DNA of 64,000 bases from Herbaspirillum sp. Sphag64 (GCF_014192645.1 NZ_JACHYE010000007.1:62001-126000); one strand, 5' to 3'. Counted from the first letter of the stretch, positions 27,430 to 37,536 are shown. A program made the numbers and translations. Notes: generated by a model from the letters alone, not told the origin.

Positions 27430-29205
27430 ATGCGGAATGTAACAGTTCGCTCCAGCCTGATGGGAGCGTTGGCGTTGTTTGCCTCCATGATCGTATTCGG
27501 CGCAGCAGTTGGCGTGTTCACCTTGGGCCGTGCCGATGAATCAACAGTCATGGTGCATGACATTTCTGCGCGCGTGATCGGTATCAATGATGCCTACAAG
27601 GATACTGCGCGTACCCGCTCAGCCCTGAACATGGCTTATATCGCGCTCAAGGAAGATAACGATGAGACGCGTAAAACTACCATGCTCGACAAGAGCAAGG
27701 TGACCTACGAACGCGCCCTGAAGCAGATCGAAGAGTTTGATAAATTGCCACCGTACAAGGGGCAGGATGACAAGCTGAAGGCGGATCTGGTCGATGCAGG
27801 CAAGCAACTGGAAGAAGCTATCAGCAGAGCAAGTGCGGCCTTGCGTGCCAATGACACCGCTGCATATGCCAAGATCAATGGCAGCGATATTGATGGTCGT
27901 GGTACCAATTTCTCGAAATTGCTCGAAAAATTCGATGGCGAGATCAAATCCTTGGCTCAAGATCTTGTTACCGAGCGCGAGCGCGAGTACTCAATGGTTG
28001 TCTGGATGGTCGCGATTGGTCTGATTGGCGCACTGGCACTGGTACTGGCGGTACATTTCCTGTTGCGTAGCATCGTCCTGAAACCACTCAATGAGGCGGT
28101 TGACTTGCTGGATCAGGTCGCTAATGGCGATCTCAGCATGCACGTGGCGGCCACCAGCAGCAATGAAATCGGTCGTTTGTTCTCGGCCATTCGCAGCATG
28201 CAGCAGAGTCTTCTCAATACGGTTTCCCGCGTACGTTCGAGTACCAATATTATTAATAGTGGTGCCAAGGAAATTGCTTCGGGCAATATGGATCTGTCAG
28301 CGCGCACCGAGACGCAGGCCAGCTCATTGCAGCAAACGGCTGCGTCGATGGAGCAACTGACAGGTACTGTGAAGCAAAATGCAGACAATGCGTTGCAAGC
28401 CAATCAACTGGCACTGTCGGCGTCTGAAACTGCGGTCAAAGGTGGCGAAGTGGTGGCGCAGGTGGTCGATACCATGGAGGCAATCAATACCTCTTCCAAG
28501 AAGATCGTGGATATTATCAGTGTGATCGACGGTATTGCGTTCCAGACCAATATTCTGGCGCTCAATGCAGCGGTTGAAGCGGCGCGTGCCGGTGAGCAGG
28601 GACGTGGCTTTGCGGTGGTGGCCTCCGAGGTGCGTAGTCTGGCACAGCGCTCGGCTAGTGCTGCCAAGGAAATCAAGGAGCTCATCAGCGACTCGGTGGA
28701 GAAGGTTGAGTCCGGTAGCCGCCTCGTTGAGCATGCGGGTATGACCATGGGAGAAGTGGTCGATAGCGTGCGACGAGTGACAGATATTGTTGGAGAAATC
28801 AGTTCTGCCAGCCGTGAGCAGAGTGCCGGTATTGTTCAGGTTAATCAGGCCATCACGCAGATGGATGCTGTTACTCAGCAGAATGCGGCGTTGGTCGAAC
28901 AAGCCGCTGCTGCAGCCAAATCACTGCAAAATCAGGCAACCGTGCTATCGGATGCCGTCAGTATTTTCCGGATTGATGCCAAGCAGGCCAGTACTGCACT
29001 GACTGGCGCGGCAGCGCCTGCATCAGCATCAGTGTCGGTCAAGGCGCCAGCTACACCGGCTGCATCAGCAGCGGCGCCCAAGAAAGAGGCGGTATCGGCG
29101 ATTGCGGCATCCAAGCCAGCTTCCCGCGCGGTAGTTGCACCGGCGCGGCCTGCTCCCAAGTTGCCGGCACCGGTTGGGGCGGATGATGACTGGGAGCAGT
29201 TTTAA
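27430..29205 (+). CDS. Methyl-accepting chemotaxis protein, canonical
   Basis: The 591-aa product has TM1 (about residues 10-32), a four-helix ligand-binding domain (33-190), TM2 (about 193-215), HAMP and a signalling domain whose tip ([20 protein letters not shown]) is fully canonical. A flexible Ala/Pro-rich linker (about 520-583) leads to a terminal D-D-W-E-Q-F, like the NWETF-type pentapeptide that tethers CheR and CheB. It should therefore work in the main chemotaxis array, in contrast to the altered receptor at 20894. A terminator follows. Confidence 0.94.
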   Translation: MRNVTVRSSLMGALALFASMIVFGAAVGVFTLGRADESTVMVHDISARVIGINDAYKDTARTRSALNMAYIALKEDNDETRKTTMLDKSKVTYERALKQIEEFDKLPPYKGQDDKLKADLVDAGKQLEEAISRASAALRANDTAAYAKINGSDIDGRGTNFSKLLEKFDGEIKSLAQDLVTEREREYSMVVWMVAIGLIGALALVLAVHFLLRSIVLKPLNEAVDLLDQVANGDLSMHVAATSSNEIGRLFSAIRSMQQSLLNTVSRVRSSTNIINSGAKEIASGNMDLSARTETQASSLQQTAASMEQLTGTVKQNADNALQANQLALSASETAVKGGEVVAQVVDTMEAINTSSKKIVDIISVIDGIAFQTNILALNAAVEAARAGEQGRGFAVVASEVRSLAQRSASAAKEIKELISDSVEKVESGSRLVEHAGMTMGEVVDSVRRVTDIVGEISSASREQSAGIVQVNQAITQMDAVTQQNAALVEQAAAAAKSLQNQATVLSDAVSIFRIDAKQASTALTGAAAPASASVSVKAPATPAASAAAPKKEAVSAIAASKPASRAVVAPARPAPKLPAPVGADDDWEQF

Positions 29206-29233
29206 GCAACTCGTGTAATGCCATCCCATGATC

Positions 29234-29264
29234 AGGCCGCTCCCAAAAAGGAACGGCCTTTTTT
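29234..29264 (+). terminator. Terminator of the canonical chemoreceptor gene
   Basis: AGGCCG (29234-29239) pairs with CGGCCT (29254-29259) around a loop that contains an A tract, followed by six T residues. Confidence 0.7.
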
Positions 29265-29269
29265 ATGCC

Positions 29270-32200
29270 TCAATGAAAGTCATGACTGCTGACCGCAATA
29301 GTGCCGAGTAAATGCGTGAGATCGAGCAGCCGCTTGGCGATCAGATGCTGCACGCCTTGCTGGCTTTGCCAGATGCCATAGACGCCTAGCAGTCGGGCAT
29401 GCAGGATTTCCTGGCGCTGCTTTTCCAGTAAGGCTGGCCAGACGATGACATTGGTCGAGCCGGTTTCATCTTCGATGGTCAGAAACAGTACACCTTTGGC
29501 CGTCCCCGGGCGCTGGCGCACGGTGACAATGCCACAACCACGCGCAAACTGACCATCCTGAAATTGTGCCATTACCTCATACGGTAAAAAACGCCGCTGG
29601 CTTAACAGCGGGCGCAGCAAGGCCAGTGGATGGCGTTGCAGTGTCAGGCCGCTGCTGCGGTAGTCGGCAACGATCTCCTGTGCTTCTGATGGTGCACTTA
29701 AATGCAGCGGTGTTTCCGTGGTCACGGCTGCGTGTAGCAGATCCTTGCTGGGACTGGCAGCCAATGCTTGCCATAGGGCCTGCCGACGATGGCCGCTGAG
29801 ATTGCGCAGGGCATTGCCGGCCGCCAGTACTTGCAGGTCGCTCTTGTTGAGCGCTGCACGTCGTGCCAGATCCTGCAGGTCACTGAATTGCTGCTGCTGA
29901 CGCGCTTGCGCGATACGCTGCGCGGCTTCGCGACGCATTGAGCGCAGCAGAGACAAGCCTAGTCTGACGGCCGGATTTGCTGCGGATTGTTCTCCGGCCG
30001 GTGTTTCAAGGCGACTGTCCCAGTCACTGTACATGACATCGGCAGGTAATACCTGTACGCCATGGCGGCGCGCATCCTGGATCAGTTGCGAGGGTGAATA
30101 AAAGCCTAAGGGTTGACTATTGAGCAAGGCGCATAGAAACGCTTCCGGTTCGTGACATTTAAGCCAACTACTGGCATAGGCGAGAATGGCGAAGCTGGCG
30201 GCATGGCTTTCGGGGAAGCCGTATTCGCCAAAACCCTGAATCTGGCGAAAGATCGCCTCGGCAAACTCGCGCGGGTAATTGCGTTCCAGCATGCCTTGAA
30301 TCAGACGATCATAGTAAGGGCCCAAATTGCCTTTGCGCTTCCAGGCTGCCATGGCACGGCGCAAACCATCGGCTTCGCCCGGTGTAAAGCCAGCGGCCAG
30401 TACCGCAATCTGCATCACCTGTTCCTGAAAAATCGGTACGCCCATGGTACGTTGCAAGGCCTGTCGCATGGCCTCACTGGGATAGGTTTCCGGTTCCAGT
30501 CCCTGACGTCGCCGTAGCAAGGGATGCACCATGCCGCCCTGAATCGGTCCAGGCCGCACAATCGCTACCTGAATCACCAGATCGTAAAAGCTGCGCGGGC
30601 GCATGCGGGGCAGCATACTCATCTGCGCCCGGCTTTCGATCTGGAATATGCCAATGGTATCGGCACGGCAGATCATGTCGTAGGTGGCGCTATCTTCAGC
30701 CGGAATATCCTGCATATGGAAGCTCTGGCCGCGGCGTTGGCCTACCAGTTCCAGTGTGCGTCGCAGCGCTGACAGCATCCCCAGTGCCAATACATCGACC
30801 TTGAGCAGGCCGAGTGCTTCGAGGTCGTCCTTGTCCCACTGAATGACCGAACGTTCTGGCATGGCGGCGTTTTCTATCGGCACTAGTCGCGACAGTTTGT
30901 CGCGCGCAATCACGAAGCCACCGGTGTGTTGTGACAGATGGCGTGGAAAGCCGATCAGTTGCAGCGCCAGTTCGGCCCATTGACGGGCCAGTGGTCCTTC
31001 CGGATCGAGTCCACATTCGCGGAAACAGTGCAGTAAATCGCTACTTCGATCAAACCATTGTTGCGACTTGGCGACCTTGTCGATAATGGCGCCATCGACG
31101 CCAAGCGCGCGGCCGACATCGCGCAGCACGCCACGCGGGCGATAGGTATGAACGGCAGCAGCTAGCGCGGCACGCATACGGCCGTATTTACGGTAGATGT
31201 ACTGAATGACTTCTTCGCGGCGCTGATGCTCGAAATCGACATCGATATCTGGTGGCTCATCGCGCTCCTTGCTGATGAAGCGTTCAAATAGCAGAGTCGA
31301 ACGTGCCGGATCAACCTCGGTCACACCCAGGCAATAGCAGACTGCAGAATTGGCTGCCGAGCCACGTCCTTGACACAGAATGCCCTGATCCCGCGCGAAG
31401 CGCACGATGTCATAGACGGTCAGAAAATAGGGTTCATAGGCGAGATCGTTGATCAGGCTCAGCTCATGCTCAATCTGTGTCAGTACCTGCGATGGAATAC
31501 CTTGCGGAAAGCGCAAATGGGCACCAAGCAGGGTTTCCTGGCGCAGGTAGGCAGCCGGAGTTTGCCCTTGTGGCACCAGTTCTTCCGGATATTCGTAGCG
31601 CAATTCACGCAGATTGAAGTCGCAAAGTCCGGCAATGATGACGGTTTGCTGTAATGCGTCTGATGAAAAAATATTCGCCAGTCGCAAGCGTGTGCGTAGA
31701 TGCTGTTCGGCATTTGGTGCCAGCTGATAACCACAAGCACCGATCTCCTGATTGAGTCGGATCGCGCTCAGCGTATCTTGCAGCGGCTTGCGCGAACGCA
31801 CATGCATGTGTACCTGCCCTATTGCCGTGATCGGTAGCTTATGGCGCATGGCAATGTCTTCCACCACGCCGCGATGCAGATCGTCGAAGGGCCGATACAG
31901 TTGCGTCAGCCCGAGCCAGCCACGTTGCGGGAAGTGGCGTGCCAGCCATGCAGCCTGCTCTGACAAGGTATCGGCATGCGCCGGATAGTGTGCGACCAGA
32001 ATCAACAGGCAGTCGGGCAGACCTTGCAGATGCGCGTGCGGGTTGTTGCCGGCAGTCGTGTCGAGATCCTCTGGCAGTAGCTGGTAATGTCCTTTGCTGG
32101 CCCGTGTGCGCGCCAGCGTGATCAACTCGGACAAGTTGCCATAGCCGTTGCGGTTCTGCGCCAGTGCAATCAATGTCATGGGCGTTGATTGTATTGAATG

Positions 32201-32491
32201 TATTGATTGTGTTAGCTGCTTTTGCTGCGTGCTCCAGTCGAGTTGGAAATACGCCCCTACCAGCAGCTTGAGCTTGTTTTGTTTTGCGGCGACATGGGCA
32301 CGCACGATACCTGCCAGTGAACATTCATCGGTAATGGCAAGCGCCTGATAACCGAGTGCACTGGCGCGGGCCACTAATTCTTCAGCATGCGATGCACCAT
32401 GCAGAAAACTGAAATTGGACAGGCAAAACAATTCGGCATAGTCGGGGATAGCAGACATGGCGGATATGGCAGGAGCGAGCGGTGTACGCAT
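29270..32491 (-). CDS. dnaE2: Error-prone DNA polymerase DnaE2 (ImuC)
   Basis: The 1073-aa product is a C-family polymerase of the DnaE2 class, which with ImuA and ImuB performs mutagenic lesion bypass after DNA damage. It has an N-terminal PHP domain (F-L-H-G-A-S-H-A-E-E-L), the catalytic P-D-I-D-V-D-F-E-H-Q-R-R-E-E motif (about residue 415), the R-P-G-P-I-Q-G-G-M-V-H-P motif, and a C-terminal OB domain. It begins 3 bases after the imuB stop; a second in-frame ATG at 32458 is a possible alternative start. It is the third gene of the SOS operon and ends near 29270. Confidence 0.95.
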   Translation of the reverse strand: MRTPLAPAISAMSAIPDYAELFCLSNFSFLHGASHAEELVARASALGYQALAITDECSLAGIVRAHVAAKQNKLKLLVGAYFQLDWSTQQKQLTQSIHSIQSTPMTLIALAQNRNGYGNLSELITLARTRASKGHYQLLPEDLDTTAGNNPHAHLQGLPDCLLILVAHYPAHADTLSEQAAWLARHFPQRGWLGLTQLYRPFDDLHRGVVEDIAMRHKLPITAIGQVHMHVRSRKPLQDTLSAIRLNQEIGACGYQLAPNAEQHLRTRLRLANIFSSDALQQTVIIAGLCDFNLRELRYEYPEELVPQGQTPAAYLRQETLLGAHLRFPQGIPSQVLTQIEHELSLINDLAYEPYFLTVYDIVRFARDQGILCQGRGSAANSAVCYCLGVTEVDPARSTLLFERFISKERDEPPDIDVDFEHQRREEVIQYIYRKYGRMRAALAAAVHTYRPRGVLRDVGRALGVDGAIIDKVAKSQQWFDRSSDLLHCFRECGLDPEGPLARQWAELALQLIGFPRHLSQHTGGFVIARDKLSRLVPIENAAMPERSVIQWDKDDLEALGLLKVDVLALGMLSALRRTLELVGQRRGQSFHMQDIPAEDSATYDMICRADTIGIFQIESRAQMSMLPRMRPRSFYDLVIQVAIVRPGPIQGGMVHPLLRRRQGLEPETYPSEAMRQALQRTMGVPIFQEQVMQIAVLAAGFTPGEADGLRRAMAAWKRKGNLGPYYDRLIQGMLERNYPREFAEAIFRQIQGFGEYGFPESHAASFAILAYASSWLKCHEPEAFLCALLNSQPLGFYSPSQLIQDARRHGVQVLPADVMYSDWDSRLETPAGEQSAANPAVRLGLSLLRSMRREAAQRIAQARQQQQFSDLQDLARRAALNKSDLQVLAAGNALRNLSGHRRQALWQALAASPSKDLLHAAVTTETPLHLSAPSEAQEIVADYRSSGLTLQRHPLALLRPLLSQRRFLPYEVMAQFQDGQFARGCGIVTVRQRPGTAKGVLFLTIEDETGSTNVIVWPALLEKQRQEILHARLLGVYGIWQSQQGVQHLIAKRLLDLTHLLGTIAVSSHDFH

Positions 32492-32494
32492 GGA

Positions 32495-34009
32495 TCACCC
32501 GAACAAACCATGCAGATACCATTGCGGCGCGCGTCCATCGACATCACCAATACGTTCGCGATAAATCCAGTAATGGCAGTGATTCGTGGCGACCGCAACG
32601 TAGTAATCGCGGGTAATCAACTGGCCATTCCACCAGCCGGCCTCGATCCGTTCTGGCGGCGACAGCAGACGTAGCGGTGAGCCATAACATGGACGATGCC
32701 CCTGCATGCTCAGCGCCTTTGGTTGTGGCAGCAGCCAGGCCGGACGTGGTGGCAAGTCGCTTGTTGCTGCAACGGGTAGTTGGGTGCTTGTAGTACGTAT
32801 GGTGGTGTCACTGCCGGACAATGGCAGCCAGCGATTTGCCAGTTCCGGACGATAGTCGGCCAGTGGCGCAGGCTGCAGGATATTTTCCTGTCCCAGTCGG
32901 GCCATCAGTAATTCCAGTAAACGCTTTTGCTCCAGTGGAGTGCCACCTGCTTGCGGGAATAGCGTCTGGCTGATTGCTGGTAAGGCTTGCGTCTGTAGCG
33001 CTTCCAGACTGAGGGCGATGATCGGTGCATGCAGTTCCAGTCGTGCCAGACGTTCCTTGAGCAGGCACAGTAAATGACTTTCTTCTGCGCTGGGTGCAGC
33101 CAGTTGCAGGTCCATGTTGGTTGGTGCGATCGCTTGTCGTCCCCGCTCATGTTCCAGTTGCAGTCGTACGTGCGTAACGGCCAGCTGGCGTGCTGTGAGC
33201 CAGCCGCTTAACTGGCTCAGCAGAGCTTGTGCGCTGGCCATGATGGCATCGGCATGTTCGATTCTTTCACTCAGCTCCAGTCGTTGCCGGAAGTGCGGTG
33301 GGGTGGTGATCCAATGACGTAATTCGATCGCACTGCCATAGGCGCAATCCAGCAGTTGCAGTACTTCATGCATGGCTTGACTGTCACGGCGCAGCAAGCC
33401 ATCACGCGGTAGCTGTCGTAATGCTGCCAGATAGTGGCAGCCGATGTCGGTAAGCCAGTCAAGACAGGAGTGGATCGCCGGTATGATGGCGCAGGGCAGA
33501 CGATCCAGCCGATACTGCAGGCTGCTGCTTTTGAGGCAACGCAGACCTGCCCGATGTGGTTTGCATCCCCGCGCCAGCAGCGCTGCACCAGCAGCCGTAG
33601 GCGCACATGCCAGTACGGCTGTCAGACCAAGTTGACGCAAGGTGTGACGAATTTGTCGGCATAGTGCGCGAATGCCACCGAACAGACTGAGGCTAGCGCC
33701 AATATCCAGGAGGATGCTGTCCTCCTGCTCCAGACTCACTTGCGGCGTGTATTGCAGCAAAGCCATGGCAGCTGCCTGCAAGGCTTGTGCCTCACGTGCC
33801 GGTGCGCGTTCATGCAGCAATGCCTGCGGCAACAAAACGGGAATGCCACCAGCCCGCATGCCACGGCGCACGCCGACCGTGATTGCTGCGTGGGATGCGG
33901 CAATGACACGTCGTTGTTGCACCACCACCGCAAGGCTGTCAGCGCACCAGTTCGGGTGAAACACTTCCAGTGATAGTTGTGGCAAATAAAGGGCGATCCA
34001 CAGGCGCAT
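32495..34009 (-). CDS. imuB: ImuB, catalytically inactive Y-family polymerase-like protein
   Basis: The 504-aa product matches ImuB: M-R-L-W-I-A-L-Y-L-P-Q-L-S-L-E at the N-terminus, where active Y-family polymerases carry D-M-D-A-F-F, so the first metal-binding Asp is absent, as usual for ImuB. ImuB is the hub that binds the beta clamp, ImuA and DnaE2. The start at 34009 lies inside imuA, giving an unusually long 71-base overlap. dnaE2 follows after 3 bases. The whole operon is driven from the LexA-controlled promoter at 34654-34679. Confidence 0.93.
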   Translation of the reverse strand: MRLWIALYLPQLSLEVFHPNWCADSLAVVVQQRRVIAASHAAITVGVRRGMRAGGIPVLLPQALLHERAPAREAQALQAAAMALLQYTPQVSLEQEDSILLDIGASLSLFGGIRALCRQIRHTLRQLGLTAVLACAPTAAGAALLARGCKPHRAGLRCLKSSSLQYRLDRLPCAIIPAIHSCLDWLTDIGCHYLAALRQLPRDGLLRRDSQAMHEVLQLLDCAYGSAIELRHWITTPPHFRQRLELSERIEHADAIMASAQALLSQLSGWLTARQLAVTHVRLQLEHERGRQAIAPTNMDLQLAAPSAEESHLLCLLKERLARLELHAPIIALSLEALQTQALPAISQTLFPQAGGTPLEQKRLLELLMARLGQENILQPAPLADYRPELANRWLPLSGSDTTIRTTSTQLPVAATSDLPPRPAWLLPQPKALSMQGHRPCYGSPLRLLSPPERIEAGWWNGQLITRDYYVAVATNHCHYWIYRERIGDVDGRAPQWYLHGLFG

Positions 34010-34634
34010 AATGCAAGAGACTCAAGGAGGGCAAGGGGAGAAACAGGGGCTGTTCGCGTTGTGGTCCACGACGTTTGAGAAAACCAATCTCCAGACCGTC
34101 GGCACGCGGTGTCAGCGATAGTCGCAGTGGTGCCGGTGAGGCATCCTGCGCGCAACTGAGGGGGCGCAACAGCATAAACAGGGTGTTGCTGCCCTGTGCT
34201 GCCAGATGCAGGCGGCGCAGGCTGTCCCGGCGTAGATGGCGTTGCCACAGCAGGAGTGCAGCACACGTGTCGGACTTCAGAATCTGCTCGGCAGCCCAGC
34301 TGGCATCGGCGCTGGTACGGGCACGCACCGACAATAGTCGTTGTGCATCAATACCGTGTTGATGCCAGCCAAGGATCTGCGGCAGATGCGGTGCTTGTAT
34401 CAATGCCACCTTGCCCGGTGCCAGCTGACGCAGAGCTGGTGCCAGCAAACGTAGTTCACCAATGCCTTCCTGCATCAGTAGCAAATCGATTAGCACACCC
34501 GTTGGCCAGCCCTGCTCAGGTAACTCCGCTGAGAGCGCAGGAAAGCCGGTGTTGATCCCGCGCAGCGTACTGCGTGCCAGCTGGGAGGCTAGCCAGAGGG
34601 CGCTGTGGATGGATTGAGGGGGAGGGGTCGGCAT
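33939..34634 (-). CDS. imuA: ImuA, SOS mutasome accessory protein
   Basis: The 231-aa product is a RecA/SulA-like ImuA, the first gene of the mutasome operon. It carries G-W-P-T-G-V-L-I-D-L-L-L near residue 43 where RecA-like proteins have the loop region, the E-G-I-G-E-L-R-L-L-A-P-A-L motif, and P-L-R-L-S-L-T-P-R-A-D near the end. The start ATG at 34632-34634 lies 20 bases from the LexA box. Its 3' end overlaps imuB by 71 bases, which implies translational coupling. Confidence 0.9.
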   Translation of the reverse strand: MPTPPPQSIHSALWLASQLARSTLRGINTGFPALSAELPEQGWPTGVLIDLLLMQEGIGELRLLAPALRQLAPGKVALIQAPHLPQILGWHQHGIDAQRLLSVRARTSADASWAAEQILKSDTCAALLLWQRHLRRDSLRRLHLAAQGSNTLFMLLRPLSCAQDASPAPLRLSLTPRADGLEIGFLKRRGPQREQPLFLPLPSLSLLHYAPVDRPLFATTITGSVSPELVR

Positions 34635-34653
34635 AGAATTGTTTCTATATAAA

Positions 34654-34673
34654 TACTGTATAAATGTACAGTA
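34654..34673 (-). promoter_or_regulatory. LexA (SOS) box of the imuA-imuB-dnaE2 operon
   Basis: TACTGTATAAATGTACAGTA matches the LexA consensus: CTGT (34656-34659), eight bases, ACAG (34668-34671). On the minus strand a perfect TATAAT lies just upstream at 34674-34679, so LexA would cover the transcription start of imuA. Confidence 0.92.
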
Positions 34674-34728
34674 ATTATAGAACGTCGACGAATTCCTGTT
34701 CGTCTATTTTCGACAAAATGCGTAGTAC

Positions 34729-34757
34729 CTGACAGGATTACTCAGGTTTGTTATACT
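34729..34757 (+). promoter_or_regulatory. iscR promoter
   Basis: CTGACA (34729-34734) and TATACT (34752-34757) with a 17-base spacer form a good sigma-70 promoter for the ISC operon. The -10 is overlapped by the IscR operator, consistent with autorepression. Confidence 0.7.
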
Positions 34758-34777
34758 TGAGTTAAATATTCGGGAAT
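34753..34777 (+). promoter_or_regulatory. IscR type 1 binding site
   Basis: The 25-bp element starts ATACTTGAGT and ends TTCGGGAAT, matching the known type 1 IscR consensus (ATA-YTTGACT at the left, CGG-G-AT at the right). It overlaps the iscR -10 box, so [2Fe-2S]-IscR can repress its own operon. Confidence 0.72.
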
Positions 34778-34820
34778 TCAGGGAATGGGACTGATGTACT
34801 GATTCTGGAGTCGAGATTTC

Positions 34821-35324
34821 ATGCGTTTAACTACTAAAGGCCGTTTTGCCGTTACTGCGATGATTGATCTGGCGTTGCGTCAGGGCAATGGGCCGGTCAC
34901 GCTGTCCGCGATCAGCGAGCGGCAGGAAATTTCTTTATCATATCTGGAGCAGTTGTTCGGCAAGTTGCGCCGCCATCAGATTGTCGAGTCCGTACGCGGT
35001 CCCGGCGGTGGCTATAACCTGGCGCGCAAGGCGGGTGAGGTGTCGATTGCCGATATCATCATTGCCGTCGATGAACCGATTGATGCGACGCAATGTGGCG
35101 GCAAGGAAAACTGTCACAGCCAGACCCATCCGGGCGGCACGCGTTGCATGACCCATGATCTGTGGTCAACGCTGAACGAAAAAATGGTCGAGTATCTCGA
35201 TTCGGTTTCGCTGCAGGATCTGGTTGATCAGCAGCATCAGAAGGAACAGCAGCACCCTGAAAACAAAACGTCGACGACCGAACAAAGCGTGGTTGTCATG
35301 CACCGCCCTCACGCAGCGGCTTGA
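34821..35324 (+). CDS. iscR: Fe-S cluster-responsive repressor IscR
   Basis: The 167-aa product is an Rrf2-family regulator with an N-terminal winged helix ([14 protein letters not shown] at the start) and a [2Fe-2S] binding loop. Cysteines are at 92, 98 and 109 and the likely His ligand is at 112. In E. coli these are 92, 98, 104 and 107, so a five-residue insertion lies between the second and third cysteines here. It should repress the ISC operon when cluster-loaded. It heads the operon, with iscS starting 17 bases after its stop. Confidence 0.95.
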   Translation: MRLTTKGRFAVTAMIDLALRQGNGPVTLSAISERQEISLSYLEQLFGKLRRHQIVESVRGPGGGYNLARKAGEVSIADIIIAVDEPIDATQCGGKENCHSQTHPGGTRCMTHDLWSTLNEKMVEYLDSVSLQDLVDQQHQKEQQHPENKTSTTEQSVVVMHRPHAAA

Positions 35325-35341
35325 TTGGAGCTAGAAAGACT

Positions 35342-36595
35342 ATGAACGCACCTCTGGAAAAAAGCCTGTTGGACACCATCAAGGCACCACACTTTCCAAT
35401 TTACCTGGATTATTCCGCGACCACACCGGTCGACCCGCGTGTGGCCGACAAAATGATTCCTTACCTGCGTGAGCAGTTCGGCAATCCAGCCTCGCGCAGC
35501 CATATGTATGGCTGGACTGCAGAGAAGGCGGTTGAAGAGGCGCGTGAAGAAGTGGCCAAGCTGGTCAATGCCGATGCACGTGAAATCATCTGGACTTCGG
35601 GTGCCACTGAAAGCAACAATCTGGCGATCAAGGGTGCAGCCCAGTTCTACAAGACCAAGGGCAAGCACATCATCACCGTCAAGACCGAACACAAGGCTGT
35701 GCTCGATACCGTGCGTGAGCTCGAGCGTCAGGGCTTTGAGGCGACCTATCTGCAACCGCAGGACAATGGTCTGGTGACGGTTGAGCAAATCGCCGCTGCT
35801 GTGCGTCCGGACACGATTCTGATTTCGGTGATGCTGGTCAACAATGAAATCGGCGTGATTCAGCCGATTCCTGAAATCGGTGAATTCTGCCGTCAAAAGG
35901 GCATCATTTTCCATTGTGACGCTGCACAGGCAACTGGTAAGGTCGTGATCGATCTGGAAAACTGGAAAGTCGACCTGATGAGCTTCTCGGCCCACAAGAC
36001 ATATGGTCCGAAGGGTATTGGTGCATTGTATGTACGCCGCAAGCCGCGCGTGCGCATTGAAGCCCAGATTCACGGTGGCGGCCATGAACGTGGTTTGCGT
36101 TCAGGTACGCTGGCGACTCATCAGATCGTTGGCATGGGTGAAGCCTTCCGTATCGCACGCGAAGAAATGGAGTCCGAACTGGCCCATATCCGCGCCATGC
36201 GCGATCGTCTGGCGAAGGGCCTGCAGGAAATCGAAGAAACCTATATCAACGGCGACATGGAGCACCGTGTACCGCACAACCTGAACGTCAGCTTCAACTA
36301 CGTCGAAGGTGAGTCGCTGATTATGGCGATCAAGGATATCGCGGTTTCGTCCGGCTCGGCTTGCACTTCTGCCAGCCTGGAACCTTCGTATGTGTTGCGT
36401 GCACTGGGTCGCAGCGACGAACTGGCACACAGCTCGATTCGCTTTACCATTGGCCGCTTCACAACGGAAGAAGATATCGATTTCACGATCGATCTGATCA
36501 AGAGCAAGGTCGGCAAGCTGCGTGAGTTGTCGCCACTGTGGGATATGTACAAGGATGGTATTGATCTGAGCACGATTCAGTGGGCAGCGCACTAA
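35342..36595 (+). CDS. iscS: Cysteine desulfurase IscS
   Basis: The 417-aa product removes sulfur from cysteine with PLP and delivers it to IscU. The PLP-binding lysine lies in [10 protein letters not shown] (K219), and the catalytic loop [12 protein letters not shown] carries C341. The N-terminus has about 12 residues more than E. coli IscS (404 aa) before the Y-L-D-Y-S-A-T-T-P motif. ATG 35342 is used, with GGAG at 35327-35330; an upstream frame into iscR is not supported. Confidence 0.96.
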   Translation: MNAPLEKSLLDTIKAPHFPIYLDYSATTPVDPRVADKMIPYLREQFGNPASRSHMYGWTAEKAVEEAREEVAKLVNADAREIIWTSGATESNNLAIKGAAQFYKTKGKHIITVKTEHKAVLDTVRELERQGFEATYLQPQDNGLVTVEQIAAAVRPDTILISVMLVNNEIGVIQPIPEIGEFCRQKGIIFHCDAAQATGKVVIDLENWKVDLMSFSAHKTYGPKGIGALYVRRKPRVRIEAQIHGGGHERGLRSGTLATHQIVGMGEAFRIAREEMESELAHIRAMRDRLAKGLQEIEETYINGDMEHRVPHNLNVSFNYVEGESLIMAIKDIAVSSGSACTSASLEPSYVLRALGRSDELAHSSIRFTIGRFTTEEDIDFTIDLIKSKVGKLRELSPLWDMYKDGIDLSTIQWAAH

Positions 36596-36689
36596 TCTGC
36601 CATTCAGAAGCCAGCGAATAACGGCCCGTCACACATTGCGTATGCGTGTGGCTTAAGCGGAGCCAGAACCATTATCAAGGAGCAGCAAA

Positions 36690-37088
36690 ATGTCTTATTC
36701 AGAAAAAGTTCTCGACCATTACGAAAACCCACGTAATGTCGGCGCCTTTGAAAAGGGCGACGATACCGTTGGCACCGGTATGGTTGGTGCACCGGCTTGC
36801 GGTGACGTCATGAAACTGCAGATCAAGGTTGGTGCTGATGGCGTGATTCAGGATGCCAAGTTCAAGACCTATGGCTGTGGTTCTGCGATTGCCTCATCGT
36901 CACTGGTGACCGAGTGGGTCAAGGGCAAGACGCTGGATCAGGCGCTGTCCATCAAGAATACCCAGATCGCAGAAGAACTGGCCTTGCCGCCAGTGAAGAT
37001 CCACTGCTCGATTCTGGCAGAAGATGCCATCAAGGCAGCTGTGCAGGATTACAAGGCCAAGCACGGCGGCGTCGAGCAGGCAGCCTGA
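36690..37088 (+). CDS. iscU: Fe-S cluster scaffold IscU
   Basis: The 132-aa scaffold assembles [2Fe-2S] clusters from IscS sulfur. All three conserved cysteines are present at the usual positions, C37 (A-C-G-D), C63 (Y-G-C-G-S-A) and C106 (I-H-C-S), with Asp39 that labilises the cluster. The chaperone recognition segment L-P-P-V-K precedes C106. AAGGAG lies about 11 bases before the ATG. Gene order iscR-iscS-iscU-iscA is canonical. Confidence 0.97.
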   Translation: MSYSEKVLDHYENPRNVGAFEKGDDTVGTGMVGAPACGDVMKLQIKVGADGVIQDAKFKTYGCGSAIASSSLVTEWVKGKTLDQALSIKNTQIAEELALPPVKIHCSILAEDAIKAAVQDYKAKHGGVEQAA

Positions 37089-37146
37089 AGTCTCAGCACC
37101 GGGCTGACGCAGGCAGACGCATAGAAGTCAATCTAAGGCAGGCATC

Positions 37147-37470
37147 ATGGCAATCACACTCACAGAAAAAGCTGCAAAACATATCAGTCGCTATATGGAG
37201 CGGCGCGGCAAAGGCATCGGCCTGCGTCTCGGCGTGCGTACCACCGGCTGCTCCGGGCTGGCTTACAAGCTGGAATATGTGGATGAGGAAACACCAGAAG
37301 ATCAGGTGTTTGAATCGCGCGGCATTCGTGTGTATGTCGATCCCAAGAGCTTGCCTTACATTGACGGCACCGAGCTCGATTTTGCCCGGGAAGGTCTCAA
37401 TGAAGGATTCAAGTTCCAGAATCCGAACATGAAGGACGAATGCGGTTGTGGCGAGAGTTTCCGTATTTGA
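37147..37470 (+). CDS. iscA: Fe-S carrier IscA
   Basis: The 107-aa A-type carrier has the three conserved cysteines C35 (T-G-C-S-G), C99 and C101 (E-C-G-C-G-E). It receives clusters from the scaffold and hands them to apoproteins. It begins 58 bases after iscU. A terminator-like hairpin follows in the 135-base gap before hscB. Confidence 0.96.
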   Translation: MAITLTEKAAKHISRYMERRGKGIGLRLGVRTTGCSGLAYKLEYVDEETPEDQVFESRGIRVYVDPKSLPYIDGTELDFAREGLNEGFKFQNPNMKDECGCGESFRI

Positions 37471-37505
37471 GTTGCTCTTGACTCTGGTCAAGCGCATGGT
37501 TTGCC

Positions 37506-37536
37506 AAGCCTGTTGACTTACTGACAGGCTTTTTAT
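37506..37536 (+). terminator. Terminator-like hairpin between iscA and hscB
   Basis: AAGCCTGT (37506-37513) pairs with ACAGGCTT (37524-37531) around a 10-base loop, followed by TTTATTTT. It could attenuate read-through from iscRSUA into hscBA-fdx-iscX. Confidence 0.66.

Noticed and set aside
33939..34009. imuA/imuB overlap as a frameshift error
   Set aside because: Both protein ends look natural for their families, so an error is not needed to explain the overlap, though resequencing would settle it.
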